NCBI RefSeq assembly: GCF_001905845.1
Contig: NZ_LIVZ01000014.1
Span: forward strand, 186,001 to 250,000
DNA: 64,000 bases
From: Streptomyces sp. TSRI0107
GTDB taxonomy: Bacteria > Actinomycetota > Actinomycetes > Streptomycetales > Streptomycetaceae
Direction of reading: 5' to 3'
Below, in pieces: positions 55,281 through 64,000 of the stretch (its first letter is position 1; each line of letters starts with the position of its first letter). Under the pieces are notes generated by a model. That model was not told the DNA's origin. It worked only from the letters and a program-made list of their open reading frames with translations, and ran no database searches. The translations under genes and the position numbers were made by a program.

Positions 55281-57354
55281 CTCTCTCCTCGGTCCTCGTT
55301 CCGTGCGGTTCGCCGTCGCTGAACACGCGGGTGACGGCCTGTACGTGGGGATGGCCGGGCAGGTCCTCCAGCGGAACCGGCCGGCCGTGCCGGTCCGCCA
55401 CCGGCAGCCTCCAGTTGGGGTGCACCTCGGCGGTGCCGGGAAGGTTCTGGGGTCTGAGGTCCCCGGTGGCGTCCGGCAGCCAGACCCCGAGCAGGGTCGA
55501 TGGCGTGCGGGTCAGGAAGCGGTGCACGGCGACGACCTCGCCGTCGGCGTCGGGCAGCAGGTCCAGCCGGCGCAGTTCCGCCAGCCAGCCGTCCCGTTCG
55601 GCCGCCGCCTGCGCCTTCTCCTCCGGTTCCGGGCGGGTCAGCAGGCCCAGCCGGGCCCGCAGGTCGACGTGTTCGCCGCTCAGCCACGCCGCGGTCGTCG
55701 GCAGGTCGTGCGTGGTGAGCGTGGCCAGGCAGTCGGTGCGCCACTGCCGCGGCGGCAGCGGGCCGTGCCGTCCCTCCGACCCGCCCAGGTACTCGAAGCG
55801 CTGCACCGAGGTGCCGAGCACACCGCGCGCGGCCAGCTCCTCGCGGACACCGCGCTCCACCGTGCCCAGGTCCTCGCCGATCACCGCCACCCCGGCCCGG
55901 TGCGCCTCCAGGAGCAGAACGCCGAGCATGGCCTCGGCGTCGTAGCGGACGTAGGTCCCCTCGGACGGGGGCCGGCCCTCGGGCACCCACCACAGCCGGA
56001 ACAGGCCCATGACGTGGTCGACCCGCAGGGCCCCCGCGTGCCGCATGCCGGCCCGCAGCAGCCCGGCCAGCGGCCGGTACCCCTCGGCGGCCAGCGCGTC
56101 GGGCCGCCAGGGCGGCTGGCCCCAGTCCTGACCGAGCGGATTGAAGTCGTCCGGGGGAGCGCCGACGCTCATCCCGCCGGCCAGGCAGTGCTGGAGCGTC
56201 CAGGCGTCGGCGCCCTCGGGGGCGACGCCCACCGCGAGGTCGTGCACCAGGCCGATGTCCATGCCGGCGTCCTTCGCAGCGCGCTGGGCGCCGGCGAGCT
56301 GTTCGTCGGTGATCCAGGCCAGCCAGCGGTGGAACGCGACGGCCTCCGCCAGTTCCCGGCGCGCCTCGGCCACCCGCGGCGACCGGGGGTCGCGCAGCCC
56401 GTCGGGCCAGGACCGCCAGGCGCCGCCGTGCACCTCGGCCAGCGCGCACCAGGTGGCGAAGTCCGTCAGGTCCCGGCCCTCACGGGCGACATACGCCTCC
56501 AGAGCAGCACGGCGGCCCGGGGCGAGCGGCACCTCGTGCACCCGGCGCAGCGCCTCGTACTTGAGGGCGCGTACCGTCTCCCGGTCGATCAGCGCGGCGC
56601 CGCTCAGCACGCGCTCGTTGAGGGCCCGGGCCCGGACGACACAGGAGTCCACCGCGCGGCGGGCCTCCCCCTCCAGGTACCGGTACTCCGGCACCTCCTC
56701 CACCCGGACGTGCATCGGGTCCGCGAACCGCCGCGAGCTGGGCCGGTACGGGGACGGATCGGGCAGCGGCCCCGGCTCCATCGCGTGCAGCGGCCCCAGC
56801 TGGACGAAACCGGCGCCCAGCGCGCGGCCGGACCAGGAGGCCAGCTCCGCGAGGTCGGCCAGGTCGCCCATGCCCCAGGACCTGCGGGAGAGCACCGAGT
56901 ACAGCTGGATCAGAAAGCCCCAGCCGCGCCGCTCGGGCACCGGGACGCGCTCGGGCACCGACAGCAGCGGGGCGGATGCCCGCCGCCCGCCGACGACGGC
57001 GTGCAGGACGTGCGCGCCGGGCGGCAACGGTGCGCCGAGACCGCTCTCGCCGCCGCCCTCCAGGGCCACGCGGGCCTCGGCGCCCGGCGGCAGCCGCAGT
57101 CGTACGGCCGATCCGGCACGGACGACCACGCAGGGCGGGAGCAGCCCGTCCGTGTCCGCCGCGCGCCGGGCGGCGAGGGCCCGCCGGGCGGCGTCCGGGG
57201 TGCTCGCGTCCACGCCGCACGAGGCCAGGACCGCGACCAGGGTGTCCGCGGCGACGGTGACGCGGTCGCCGCGGTCGGTGGCGTACTCGGTGCTCACGCC
57301 GTGCGCGCGGGCCAGCTCCCGCAGCGAGGCGTCGGGTACGGGGCGGTCGGTCAT
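55252..57354 (-). CDS. malQ: 4-alpha-glucanotransferase (amylomaltase)
   Basis: The protein has 700 residues. GH77 signatures: SWGMGDLADLAELASW, LGPLHAMEPGPLPDPSPYRP, MDIGLVHDLAVGVAPEGADA (nucleophile Asp region), LRVDHVMGLFRLWWVPEG, VIGEDLGTVERGVREELAA (acid/base Glu) and LTTHDLPTTAAWL. Amylomaltases disproportionate maltodextrins; the acarbose cluster also carries one (AcbQ), so here it probably supplies or trims alpha-1,4-glucans for the cyclitol product. An N-terminal domain of about 150 residues precedes the barrel. Confidence 0.88.
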   Translation of the reverse strand: MTDRPVPDASLRELARAHGVSTEYATDRGDRVTVAADTLVAVLASCGVDASTPDAARRALAARRAADTDGLLPPCVVVRAGSAVRLRLPPGAEARVALEGGGESGLGAPLPPGAHVLHAVVGGRRASAPLLSVPERVPVPERRGWGFLIQLYSVLSRRSWGMGDLADLAELASWSGRALGAGFVQLGPLHAMEPGPLPDPSPYRPSSRRFADPMHVRVEEVPEYRYLEGEARRAVDSCVVRARALNERVLSGAALIDRETVRALKYEALRRVHEVPLAPGRRAALEAYVAREGRDLTDFATWCALAEVHGGAWRSWPDGLRDPRSPRVAEARRELAEAVAFHRWLAWITDEQLAGAQRAAKDAGMDIGLVHDLAVGVAPEGADAWTLQHCLAGGMSVGAPPDDFNPLGQDWGQPPWRPDALAAEGYRPLAGLLRAGMRHAGALRVDHVMGLFRLWWVPEGRPPSEGTYVRYDAEAMLGVLLLEAHRAGVAVIGEDLGTVERGVREELAARGVLGTSVQRFEYLGGSEGRHGPLPPRQWRTDCLATLTTHDLPTTAAWLSGEHVDLRARLGLLTRPEPEEKAQAAAERDGWLAELRRLDLLPDADGEVVAVHRFLTRTPSTLLGVWLPDATGDLRPQNLPGTAEVHPNWRLPVADRHGRPVPLEDLPGHPHVQAVTRVFSDGEPHGTRTEERDVRPGPCSA

Positions 57355-60300
57355 GGACGGACCTCCACCGGCGCGAAGAGCCGTTCGAGGACGGAGGCGA
57401 CCCCGTCCTCGTCGTTGCCGGGGGCGATCTCGTCGGCCATGGCCCGCAGATCGTGGTGGGCATTGGCGACCGCCACGCCGTGCGCGGCCCAGGCCAGCAG
57501 CGGGATGTCGTTCGGCATGTCGCCGAAGGCGACGGTGTCGGCGCCGGTGAAGCCCAGCAGTTCGGCGGCCCGGGCGACGCCCGTGCCCTTGTCGGTGCCC
57601 GCGGGCAGCACCTCCACCATGCCCTTGACCGAGTGCACGACGGTCACCTCGCCACCCGTCAGCCGCCGGGTGACGGCGGCCAGCCGGTCCTCGTCGACGT
57701 CCGGGTGATGCAGGATCAGCTTGTCGATGGGCACCGCCCACAGCAGGTCCCGGTCGGTGGTCACGTCCCAGCCGTGGCGGACCCGCTCCCCGAAGCCCGG
57801 CGTGACCTTGAACCGGCTCTCCGGCGGCGAGGTGACGATGCCGAGCTCGACCCGGCCCAGTTCCGCCTCGACCTTCTCGACGACGTCGCGGGCCAGGTCG
57901 CGGTCCAGTGACCGCGAGGCGAGCAGGCGGTCGGCGCCGGCGTCGTACAGCTGCGCGCCCTGGCCGCACACGGCCAGGCCCCGGTAGCCGAGGGTGTTCA
58001 GCAGGTGTCTGCAGGCCACCGCCGGGCGGCCGGTGACGACCAGGTGGTGGGCGCCGGCCGCGGCGACCCGTTCCAGCGCCCGGCGGGTGCGCGCGGACAC
58101 CGTCAGGTCACCGCGCAGCAGCGTGCCGTCCAGGTCGGTCGCCACCAACCGGAACGCGGGTGCGCGGGCCGGCACGGTGTCCCAGACGACCCGGCCGGAG
58201 CGCAGGGTCACCATGGCCACGGCATGGCTCCCGACGGGCGGCCCGTCCAGCGTCCCCGTGAACACGCCGTCGCCGTCGGGGGCGAGCGCCCGGAGGACGG
58301 CGCCGCCGGGTGCGGGAGCCGGCTCGTCGGAGGCGAGGGCCTCGGAGGCCGACTCCAGCGAGGGGAGCGGCGCCGGTGAGCCCTCGGGGACCACCAACTC
58401 GACCCGCTCCGCGCCGGGATGCGCGTACCGCACGTGCCAGGTGCCGTCCGGATCGCCGGCGAGTCGGAACCGGTCCGCCAGGCGGGCGTGCAGGTCCGGC
58501 CGGCCCGCCCACCGGGCCAGTTCGGCGCAGCGGGCGAAGTCCCCCCTGCCGTGCGCCGACGCGAACAGCTCCTCCCAGGTGTCCGGTCCGAGCTCGTCGA
58601 CGCCGCACCCGAGCGCGCGGGCGAGCGCGAGGGCGTCACCGCGCTCCGTCGCCGCGCGCACGATCAGGTCGCGGTGCCCGGCGAGGGCGGCGGGTGGCAG
58701 CGCGTCCAGCCAGCCCCGCTCCACCAGTTCGCCGGCCGGGGGCCGCGCGCGCTCACCGTGCGACAGCCGCTCGTAGGCCGCCAGACGCAGGTCCGCGCTG
58801 CGGGCCCAGGTGAACGAACGGCCCATGCGGCGCGCGTTGCCCGACAGCCGGGCGTAGGTGTCGGGCGCCGTGCGGAAGACCGTCACGGCCTCGCGTATTC
58901 GCTCCGCGAGGGCGCGGGCCAGGCCGGGGTCGTCGTCCCGGAAGGAACCGGGCACCGAGAACCCGGTCGCGGCCGGGTCGTCGAGGGACCGCTGGTGCCC
59001 GAAGTGGGACGTCACCCGCTGGGCGGTGGCGATGGGCACCGCGCCGCAGGCCATGGCCTCGGCCTGGGCTATGAGGAAGCCGTCCAGTTCGAACTTGGAG
59101 GGGAAGACGCAGAAGTCGGCGCTCGCCGCCTGCGCGAACAGGGTGTCCTCGTCGGCGAGCCGCCAGTCCAGGTGCAGCCGGCCCGGATACCGGTCGGCGA
59201 GGCGCTGGAACGCGGCGTTCGCCACCGGCGCCGGGGCGTCACCGCCGCCCCCGGTCGAGCAGCGGATCACGAAACCGACCTCCGGATCGCCGGCCAGCAC
59301 CTCCGCCACGGCCCGCATCAGCTCCAGCTGTCCCTTGTGGTGCACCGCGTAGCGGGCGGCGTGGTAGAAGACCGGGCCGGACACCGTCAGGCCGAGCGAC
59401 CGGCGCACCGCGGCCCGGTCCACCGCCTCCGGGTCGCGCGCCAGCCAGCTGTCCGCGATGCCGCAGCCGCCGGCCAGCAGCCGGTCCGGCCGCTCGCGCA
59501 GCCGCCGGGCCACCGGCAGCGACCGGAAGAGCGCTTCGAACGGCGTGTCCTCCCAGGTGACGTAGTGGTCGCGCTGCCCGGGAGACACGAAGTCGATCAG
59601 GTCCGCGTCCGCGACGACCAGCGGGAACACGCCCACGTGGTCCGGGCCGTACTCGACGTGCGTCCGGGTGCCCGCCAGGGCCCGGGCCATGGCGGCCGCG
59701 GGGGAGTCCTCGGCGGGCGGCGGCCCGTCGAGCGCGTCGAGGTCCGGGCCGCGCACGCCGAACAGCTCCAGCAGCCGTTCCACCTGCGGCCGGTAGACCT
59801 TCTGCGTGACGGGGGAGTTCGCGGCGACGGTGCTCACCGTCCGGTACCGGTCGTCGTCGGCGAGGACCGCGGGCAGCAGGTAGTGGTAGTAGGGCTCGAA
59901 GCCGTGCACGATCGCCGGGCCGTCCGCCAGGTACCGCCGGATGAACCGCAGCCCGCCGACCTGGAAGACCAGCGGCTTGGCGTACGCCAGGTCCCGGCCC
60001 TCGAACGCCGGGGGCGGGTAGAGCCGGTCCGGCAGCAGGTCCAGGAAGGCGTCGGACAGCAGGTACACGTCCACGCCGTCCAGACGCAGCAGGTGGGCGC
60101 GGGTGTCGAGGGTCAGGCCGGTCTCGGGCGGCTGGTCCGGCCACACCTTGGGGTCGAGCACCAGCGGCACCGTGTGCTCGTCGCGGTAGTCGAGTTCCCG
60201 TACGTCGAACCGCTCCCGCAGCGCCTCAAGGTGGCCGTGCGCGGGGGTGACCAGCGAGACGCGGTGGCCGCGTGCGGCGTACTCGCGGGAGAGGTTCCAC

Positions 60301-60377
60301 ACGAGCGGGGACAGCCCGCCGCGCATCAAGCGGTTGTCGAAGCCGCCGCACTCGAAGGAGAAGGTGATGATGTGCAC
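57351..60377 (-). CDS. Starch-synthase-like glycosyltransferase fused to HAD (Cof-type) phosphatase
   Basis: The protein has 1008 residues. N-terminal GT (1 to about 530): HIITFSFECGGFDNRLMRGG, LSPLVWNLSREYAARGHRVS, YHAARYAVHHKGQLELMRAV, and the sugar-nucleotide-binding end FPSKFELDGFLIAQAEAMAC. A beta-sandwich-like segment (about 660-760) follows: WHVRYAHPGAERVELVVPEG. The C-terminal 260 residues are a HAD phosphatase: LVATDLDGTLLRGDLTVSAR, VVTGRPAVACRHL and FGDMPNDIPLLAWAAHGVAV. This joins sugar transfer to removal of a phosphate from the product in one chain. GTG 60377 behind GGGAGA. The stop overlaps malQ's ATG. Confidence 0.83.
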   Translation of the reverse strand: MHIITFSFECGGFDNRLMRGGLSPLVWNLSREYAARGHRVSLVTPAHGHLEALRERFDVRELDYRDEHTVPLVLDPKVWPDQPPETGLTLDTRAHLLRLDGVDVYLLSDAFLDLLPDRLYPPPAFEGRDLAYAKPLVFQVGGLRFIRRYLADGPAIVHGFEPYYHYLLPAVLADDDRYRTVSTVAANSPVTQKVYRPQVERLLELFGVRGPDLDALDGPPPAEDSPAAAMARALAGTRTHVEYGPDHVGVFPLVVADADLIDFVSPGQRDHYVTWEDTPFEALFRSLPVARRLRERPDRLLAGGCGIADSWLARDPEAVDRAAVRRSLGLTVSGPVFYHAARYAVHHKGQLELMRAVAEVLAGDPEVGFVIRCSTGGGGDAPAPVANAAFQRLADRYPGRLHLDWRLADEDTLFAQAASADFCVFPSKFELDGFLIAQAEAMACGAVPIATAQRVTSHFGHQRSLDDPAATGFSVPGSFRDDDPGLARALAERIREAVTVFRTAPDTYARLSGNARRMGRSFTWARSADLRLAAYERLSHGERARPPAGELVERGWLDALPPAALAGHRDLIVRAATERGDALALARALGCGVDELGPDTWEELFASAHGRGDFARCAELARWAGRPDLHARLADRFRLAGDPDGTWHVRYAHPGAERVELVVPEGSPAPLPSLESASEALASDEPAPAPGGAVLRALAPDGDGVFTGTLDGPPVGSHAVAMVTLRSGRVVWDTVPARAPAFRLVATDLDGTLLRGDLTVSARTRRALERVAAAGAHHLVVTGRPAVACRHLLNTLGYRGLAVCGQGAQLYDAGADRLLASRSLDRDLARDVVEKVEAELGRVELGIVTSPPESRFKVTPGFGERVRHGWDVTTDRDLLWAVPIDKLILHHPDVDEDRLAAVTRRLTGGEVTVVHSVKGMVEVLPAGTDKGTGVARAAELLGFTGADTVAFGDMPNDIPLLAWAAHGVAVANAHHDLRAMADEIAPGNDEDGVASVLERLFAPVEVRP

Positions 60378-60390
60378 CCGGGGTTCTCCC

Positions 60391-61311
60391 TCACTCCGCC
60401 GCGCCGGCGCGGGCGCAGGCCGCGCGCAGGCCGGGCAGGTCGATGAACTCGGTGTGGGTGCCGGCGGCACCGCAGGCGAAGGCCCCGGACACCGATCCGG
60501 CCAGGACGCACTCCTCCAGCGGCCGTCCCTCGAAGAGGGCGTGGAGGAAGGCGGTGACGAAGGCGTCGCCGGCGCCGTTGCTGTCGACGACCGGCCGCTC
60601 CGGCCGCACGGCCGGGAAGTGGCGCACCTTCGCGTCGCCCCGCACCAGCAGGTGGCAGCCGTCCGCCCCGTCGGTGGCCACGACGAAGCGGGCCCGGCCC
60701 TCGTCGACGATGCCGTGCAGGACCTCGTCGAGCCGGTCGTGGACGGCCGCGGCGCTCATGAAGACGTAGTCGGAGGCGAGAGCGTAGGTGAGGTGGTGGG
60801 GGTTGACGCCGTCCCAGTCGTGCAGGTCCGTGGAACTGGTCACCCCGAGCCGGTGGACGTCCTCGTACAGGTCCCGGTTGTGTCCGACGATGGACAGGTG
60901 GACGTGGCGCGTCCGCTCCAGGTGCGGCAGGTAGAAGGCGCGGGGCAGCCGGAGGTCCGCCGGGTGCCGGGAGTCGTAGAAGGAGAAGCGGCGGCCCCGC
61001 GCGTCGACCAGGTTGACGCCGCGCGGGGTGCCGTTCGGGGACACCACGTGGCTGAAGTCGAGGCCGCGCTCGGCGTAGGCGGCGAGCACCGCGTGGCCCT
61101 GGGGGTCGTCGCCGAGGAAGTCGATGAACTTCGTGGCGAGGCCCAGGGCGTGCCAGCCGAGCGCGACGCCGTTGCCGGTGTGCGCGACGTAGTCGTACAC
61201 GGGGGGCACGTGCAGCGAGTCGCCGGGCGGGATCCGCAGGTCCTCGACGCGGACGACGGTGTCGACACCGGCTCCGCCGACCACCAGGACGTCGTAGGGG
61301 GACAGGCTCAT
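60391..61311 (-). CDS. PfkB-family carbohydrate kinase
   Basis: The protein has 306 residues. PfkB features: VLVVGGAGVDTVVRVEDLRI, HTGNGVALGWHALGLATKFI and the C-terminal signature VDSNGAGDAFVTAFLHALFE with the catalytic Asp. AcbK, which phosphorylates acarbose at C7, is a PfkB member; this may be the self-resistance or uptake kinase, or a biosynthetic one. ATG 61311 overlaps the nucleotidyltransferase stop (ATGA); 13 bp separate it from the fusion gene. Confidence 0.82.
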   Translation of the reverse strand: MSLSPYDVLVVGGAGVDTVVRVEDLRIPPGDSLHVPPVYDYVAHTGNGVALGWHALGLATKFIDFLGDDPQGHAVLAAYAERGLDFSHVVSPNGTPRGVNLVDARGRRFSFYDSRHPADLRLPRAFYLPHLERTRHVHLSIVGHNRDLYEDVHRLGVTSSTDLHDWDGVNPHHLTYALASDYVFMSAAAVHDRLDEVLHGIVDEGRARFVVATDGADGCHLLVRGDAKVRHFPAVRPERPVVDSNGAGDAFVTAFLHALFEGRPLEECVLAGSVSGAFACGAAGTHTEFIDLPGLRAACARAGAAE

Positions 61312-62441
61312 GTACGGGTTCCTTCCGTGACGGCCGCGGTGTCCTCGACCCGCTGCACGTGTCCGTTCTCCAGGACCACCGCCGAGTCGATGTCCTGACC
61401 GGGGCGGACCGTGGCGCCGGGCAGCAGCACGCTGCGCCGGACCCGGGCGCCCGCCCCGACGGTGACGCCGGGGAAGAGCACGCTGTGCTCCACCCGGCCT
61501 TCGTTGACGAGGTCCGCCGGGACCAACGAGGCGACCACGCCCGGGGAGTCGGCCACCCAGCCGCGCTCCACCCCGGGCCGTACGGTCCTGGGCATCCGCT
61601 CGACCGGGAGGCCGGCCCGCGGCCCGTCGGCGGCGAGCGTCAGGTGTGCCCGGTGGTAGCGCTCGACGGTCCCGATGTCCTCCCAGTGGCCCGCCACCTC
61701 GTGGCCGCGGATGTCCTCGCCGCCAGCGAGCATCGCGGGGATGACGTCCCGGCTGATGTCGTGCTGCCACCCGGTGCCGTCCAGCTTCTCCAGGTAGCGG
61801 TGCAGCACCGCGGCGTCGAAGACGCAGAACGCGGCGAAGACCAGGTCGCTGGTCGGTTCGGCGGGTTTCTCCACGAACTCGGTGAGCCGGCCGGCACGGT
61901 CGAAGCGGACCATCCCGAACAGGTGGACCCAGCGCCGCTCGATCCGCTGGTAGGCGATCGTCAGGGCGGCGCCGGAGGCCCGGTGCTCCGCGATCAGCGG
62001 CCGGTAGTCGAAGCGGTAGACGTGGTCGGCGTGCAGGACCAGGACCTGTTCGCGCCCGCCGCCGAAGACGTGCCCGGCTTTGCGGATCAGGGCGTCCGCG
62101 GTGCCGCGCTCGGCCGGCCAGGTGCGTTCGGGCAGCTCGCGGGGGAGTGCGTCGCCCGCGGACCGGTAGGCGTCGTCGTACGGCCCGAAGTGGACCCGGA
62201 AGCCGGTGTCCCGGTTCCACACCCGGTGCAGGTCGTCCATCAGCCGGCGTTCCTCGTACTGGGACAGCAGCAGCACCTCCCCCAGTCCGGAGGCGCGCGC
62301 GTTGGCGAGGCTGAAGTCGATCAGGCGGCAGGAACCGCCGTACGGGACGAGGGGTTTCAGGCGTCCCGCGCCCAGCGGTCCCATGCGCCGGCCCTCGCCG
62401 CCCGCCAGCAGGACCGCGCGCACTCCGCCCCGTTCAGCCAT
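61308..62441 (-). CDS. GlgC-like nucleotidyltransferase
   Basis: The protein has 377 residues. AVLLAGGEGRRMGPLGAGRL then KPLVPYGGSCRLIDFSLANA, VLVLHADHVYRFDYRPLIAE, TEFVEKPAEPTSDLVFAAF and HWEDIGTVERYHRAHL; a left-handed beta-helix tail carries VLFPGVTVGAGARVRRSVLL. This is an ADP-glucose pyrophosphorylase homologue. In acarbose synthesis a related enzyme (AcbR) activates the C7 cyclitol as a nucleotide sugar. The role here may be to make NDP-cyclitol or NDP-glucose. Overlaps the upstream GT by 8 bases. Confidence 0.85.
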   Translation of the reverse strand: MAERGGVRAVLLAGGEGRRMGPLGAGRLKPLVPYGGSCRLIDFSLANARASGLGEVLLLSQYEERRLMDDLHRVWNRDTGFRVHFGPYDDAYRSAGDALPRELPERTWPAERGTADALIRKAGHVFGGGREQVLVLHADHVYRFDYRPLIAEHRASGAALTIAYQRIERRWVHLFGMVRFDRAGRLTEFVEKPAEPTSDLVFAAFCVFDAAVLHRYLEKLDGTGWQHDISRDVIPAMLAGGEDIRGHEVAGHWEDIGTVERYHRAHLTLAADGPRAGLPVERMPRTVRPGVERGWVADSPGVVASLVPADLVNEGRVEHSVLFPGVTVGAGARVRRSVLLPGATVRPGQDIDSAVVLENGHVQRVEDTAAVTEGTRT

Positions 62442-64000
62442 GACGGGCCTCGTCCCAGGTGACCCGGCCGGAGGACAGCGTCAGCAGCAGCCGTGCCCCC
62501 GGTGCCGGCGGTGGCCCCTCGAACGCGCCGGCCCCGGTGCGGCGCAGCTCCCGCACCTCGGGCAGCGCCCGGGCCGCCGTGGCCCGCGGGGCCGGGGTCA
62601 CCAGCTCCACCCGCTCGGCGTGCGGCAGGCGGTACACGAGCGTGCCGTCGCCGGTGACCGAGCACCGCTCGCGCAGGCTCCTCACCTCCTCGGCGGTCAC
62701 GGCGGCGGGGAAGCGGTCCACGATCCGCTCGCAGGCCGCGAAGTCGGCCCGTTCCCACGCCGCGCGGAAGAACCTGCGGGCGGCCGGGGTGTCGACGGGG
62801 GCGCGGCGCGCGTACGCCGCCAGGTCGCCGTGGGCGAGCACCGCCTCCTCGGTGATCTCCTCGTCCTTCAGCAGGTCGAACCAGCCGTGCCGCAGGGCGC
62901 GTTCGGCCGGCAGCGCGGCCGGCTCGCCACGCCACAGGCGGTGGAACGCGTTGAGGTGCAGGTCCGCGCAGTGCTCCCAGGTGAACTGCCGGGCGACCGC
63001 CGCCGCGCGCTCCGACAGCTCCCGGTAGCGGGCCGGATCCTCCGACCACAGCGTCGCCGCCTGACGGACGCGTGCGACGAGCGCGGCGGTGAGCAGCGGG
63101 TCGTCCTCGGCGAAGGAGCGGTTGACGGCGAGGCCGGTGGTCCCCGGCTCGGGCCGGGCGTGCCCGAAGTGCGCCATGCCCTCCTGCGCCGTCGCGATGG
63201 GCACCGCCCCGCAGACCATCGCCTCGCCCTGGGCGATGAGGAAGGTGTCCATCTCGAACTTGGACGGGAAGAGGCAGAAGTCGGCGGCCGACGCGTACTC
63301 GAACACCCGCCGCTCGTCCACCCGTTCCGACTCCAGGTGCAGCCGGCCCCGATGCCGCTCGGCGACCTCGCGGAAGTAGGGGTCGTCCAGCGGGGCGCCG
63401 GAGATGCAGCGCACGACGAAGTTCGCGGCGAGGCCGTCGCTCAGCACCCGGTCGACGGCGCGCATCAGTTCCAGCTGGCCCTTGTGGTGCAGGGCGTAGC
63501 GCGCGTTGTGGAAGAAGGTCGGCAGCGCGGGGTCCAGACCCAGGCCTTCGAGCACCGCCGGCCGGTCCACCTCGCGCGGGTCCCAGGCGAGCCACCGGTC
63601 GGAGATCGCGCAGCCTCCGACGAACATCTTGTGCGCGTTCTCCTTCACGGCCCGCGCCATCGGCAGGTGCGCGAAGAGGGCTTCGAAGGGGGTGTCCCGG
63701 AAGGACGCGTAGAAGTCGAGCTGGCCGGGCGAGAGGAAGTCGATCAGATCGGCGTTGTCGAGGACCAGCCGGTAGAGGGCCACGTGGTCCGGCGGGTACT
63801 CGTAGTGCAGGTGTGTCAGTTGCTGGTACTGGCGGACCGCTTCGAGGTCCGGGCCTGCCGGCGGAGGGTCCTGCGGGAGGGCGGTCTCGGCGCCCAGGAG
63901 TTCCAGGAGCCGGCGGACCTCGGGCGCGTAGACCTTCTTGGTGATCGGCATGTTGCTCTGCACCGTGCTGACGACGGACTTGCTCGGGTCGTCGCGGAGC
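62434..64000 (-). CDS. Starch-synthase-like glycosyltransferase (5' end outside the window)
   Basis: The visible 522 residues run from LRDDPSKSVVSTVQSNMPIT to the stop at 62434. FFHNARYALHHKGQLELMRA, FPSKFEMDTFLIAQGEAMVC and AVARQFTWEHCADLHLNAFH parallel the fusion protein at 57351, so the two are paralogues; this one lacks the HAD domain. Its C-terminus ends with a similar beta-sandwich (TLVYRLPHAERVELVTPAPR). In the acarbose cluster the GT-like AcbS shares this general type. The N-terminal GT lobe is off the right edge. Confidence 0.82.
   Translation of the reverse strand, partial: LRDDPSKSVVSTVQSNMPITKKVYAPEVRRLLELLGAETALPQDPPPAGPDLEAVRQYQQLTHLHYEYPPDHVALYRLVLDNADLIDFLSPGQLDFYASFRDTPFEALFAHLPMARAVKENAHKMFVGGCAISDRWLAWDPREVDRPAVLEGLGLDPALPTFFHNARYALHHKGQLELMRAVDRVLSDGLAANFVVRCISGAPLDDPYFREVAERHRGRLHLESERVDERRVFEYASAADFCLFPSKFEMDTFLIAQGEAMVCGAVPIATAQEGMAHFGHARPEPGTTGLAVNRSFAEDDPLLTAALVARVRQAATLWSEDPARYRELSERAAAVARQFTWEHCADLHLNAFHRLWRGEPAALPAERALRHGWFDLLKDEEITEEAVLAHGDLAAYARRAPVDTPAARRFFRAAWERADFAACERIVDRFPAAVTAEEVRSLRERCSVTGDGTLVYRLPHAERVELVTPAPRATAARALPEVRELRRTGAGAFEGPPPAPGARLLLTLSSGRVTWDEARHG

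Overview
The window is chromosomal DNA of a Streptomyces-like actinomycete. Base composition is very GC-rich with G/C at third codon positions, GTG starts are frequent, and many genes overlap as ATGA or GTGA. Several families and sites are typical of the genus: a rifamycin monooxygenase with an exact RAE inverted repeat, a monomeric isocitrate dehydrogenase, large LuxR/LAL regulators and PP2C phosphatases with sensor domains. No rRNA, tRNA, CRISPR array or intact insertion sequence was found. The strain cannot be named from the sequence.

Layout. (1) 1-4.3 kb: the 5' part of a rox-type monooxygenase, two strong hairpins, a cytoplasmic-looking astacin-type metalloprotease and a divergent LuxR ATPase regulator. 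(2) 4.3-9.6 kb: a divergent module of a TPR-CHAT (caspase/separase-like) protein facing a subtilase, an ECF-like sigma factor and a small acidic protein. The intergenic gap has ECF-type -35 elements arranged back to back. (3) 9.6-16.7 kb: metabolic genes (N-formylglutamate amidohydrolase family, icd, MscS channel, APC permease, unknown TPR-like protein). (4) 17-22.5 kb: a translationally coupled FGGY kinase / FAD dehydrogenase with a BFD-like Fe-S tail / FAD oxidoreductase operon behind an IclR-like operator, then a HEAT-repeat protein. (5) 22.5-26.3 kb: enoyl-CoA hydratase, a UPF0104-type membrane protein, and an ABC exporter behind a MerR-type promoter that probably makes a leaderless mRNA. 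(6) 26.3-33.4 kb: an aromatic/ring-cleavage catabolic cluster with a divergent LysR gene. It is decaying: one SDR is a stub, and a monooxygenase and an amidohydrolase are truncated against each other at a scar holding a 42-bp inverted piece of monooxygenase coding sequence. (7) 33.5-46.7 kb: a molybdopterin oxidoreductase without N-terminal Fe-S cysteines, a GAF/PAS/PP2C phosphatase, a 29-bp tandem repeat, a MalT-like LuxR regulator and an envelope-stress-like set of small membrane proteins with two BrkB-family proteins. (8) 46.9-51.7 kb: two DUF2075-type nuclease/helicase paralogues with the same palindromic leader; the second has lost its P-loop. A 42-aa membrane peptide and a gene-poor stretch follow. 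(9) 51.7-64 kb: one long minus-strand operon for a C7-cyclitol or pseudo-oligosaccharide, running off the right edge. It contains a sedoheptulose-7-phosphate cyclase, a ROK kinase, a PfkB kinase, a GlgC-like nucleotidyltransferase, two starch-synthase-like glycosyltransferases (one fused to a HAD phosphatase), an amylomaltase, a cupin and an RmlD-like reductase. This resembles the acarbose logic but is not identical to it.

The strongest candidates for undescribed biology are the CHAT/subtilase/sigma module, the DUF2075 pair with its shared leader, and the cyclitol operon with the glycosyltransferase-phosphatase fusion. Functions are inferred from motifs read by eye and family knowledge; no database search was run.
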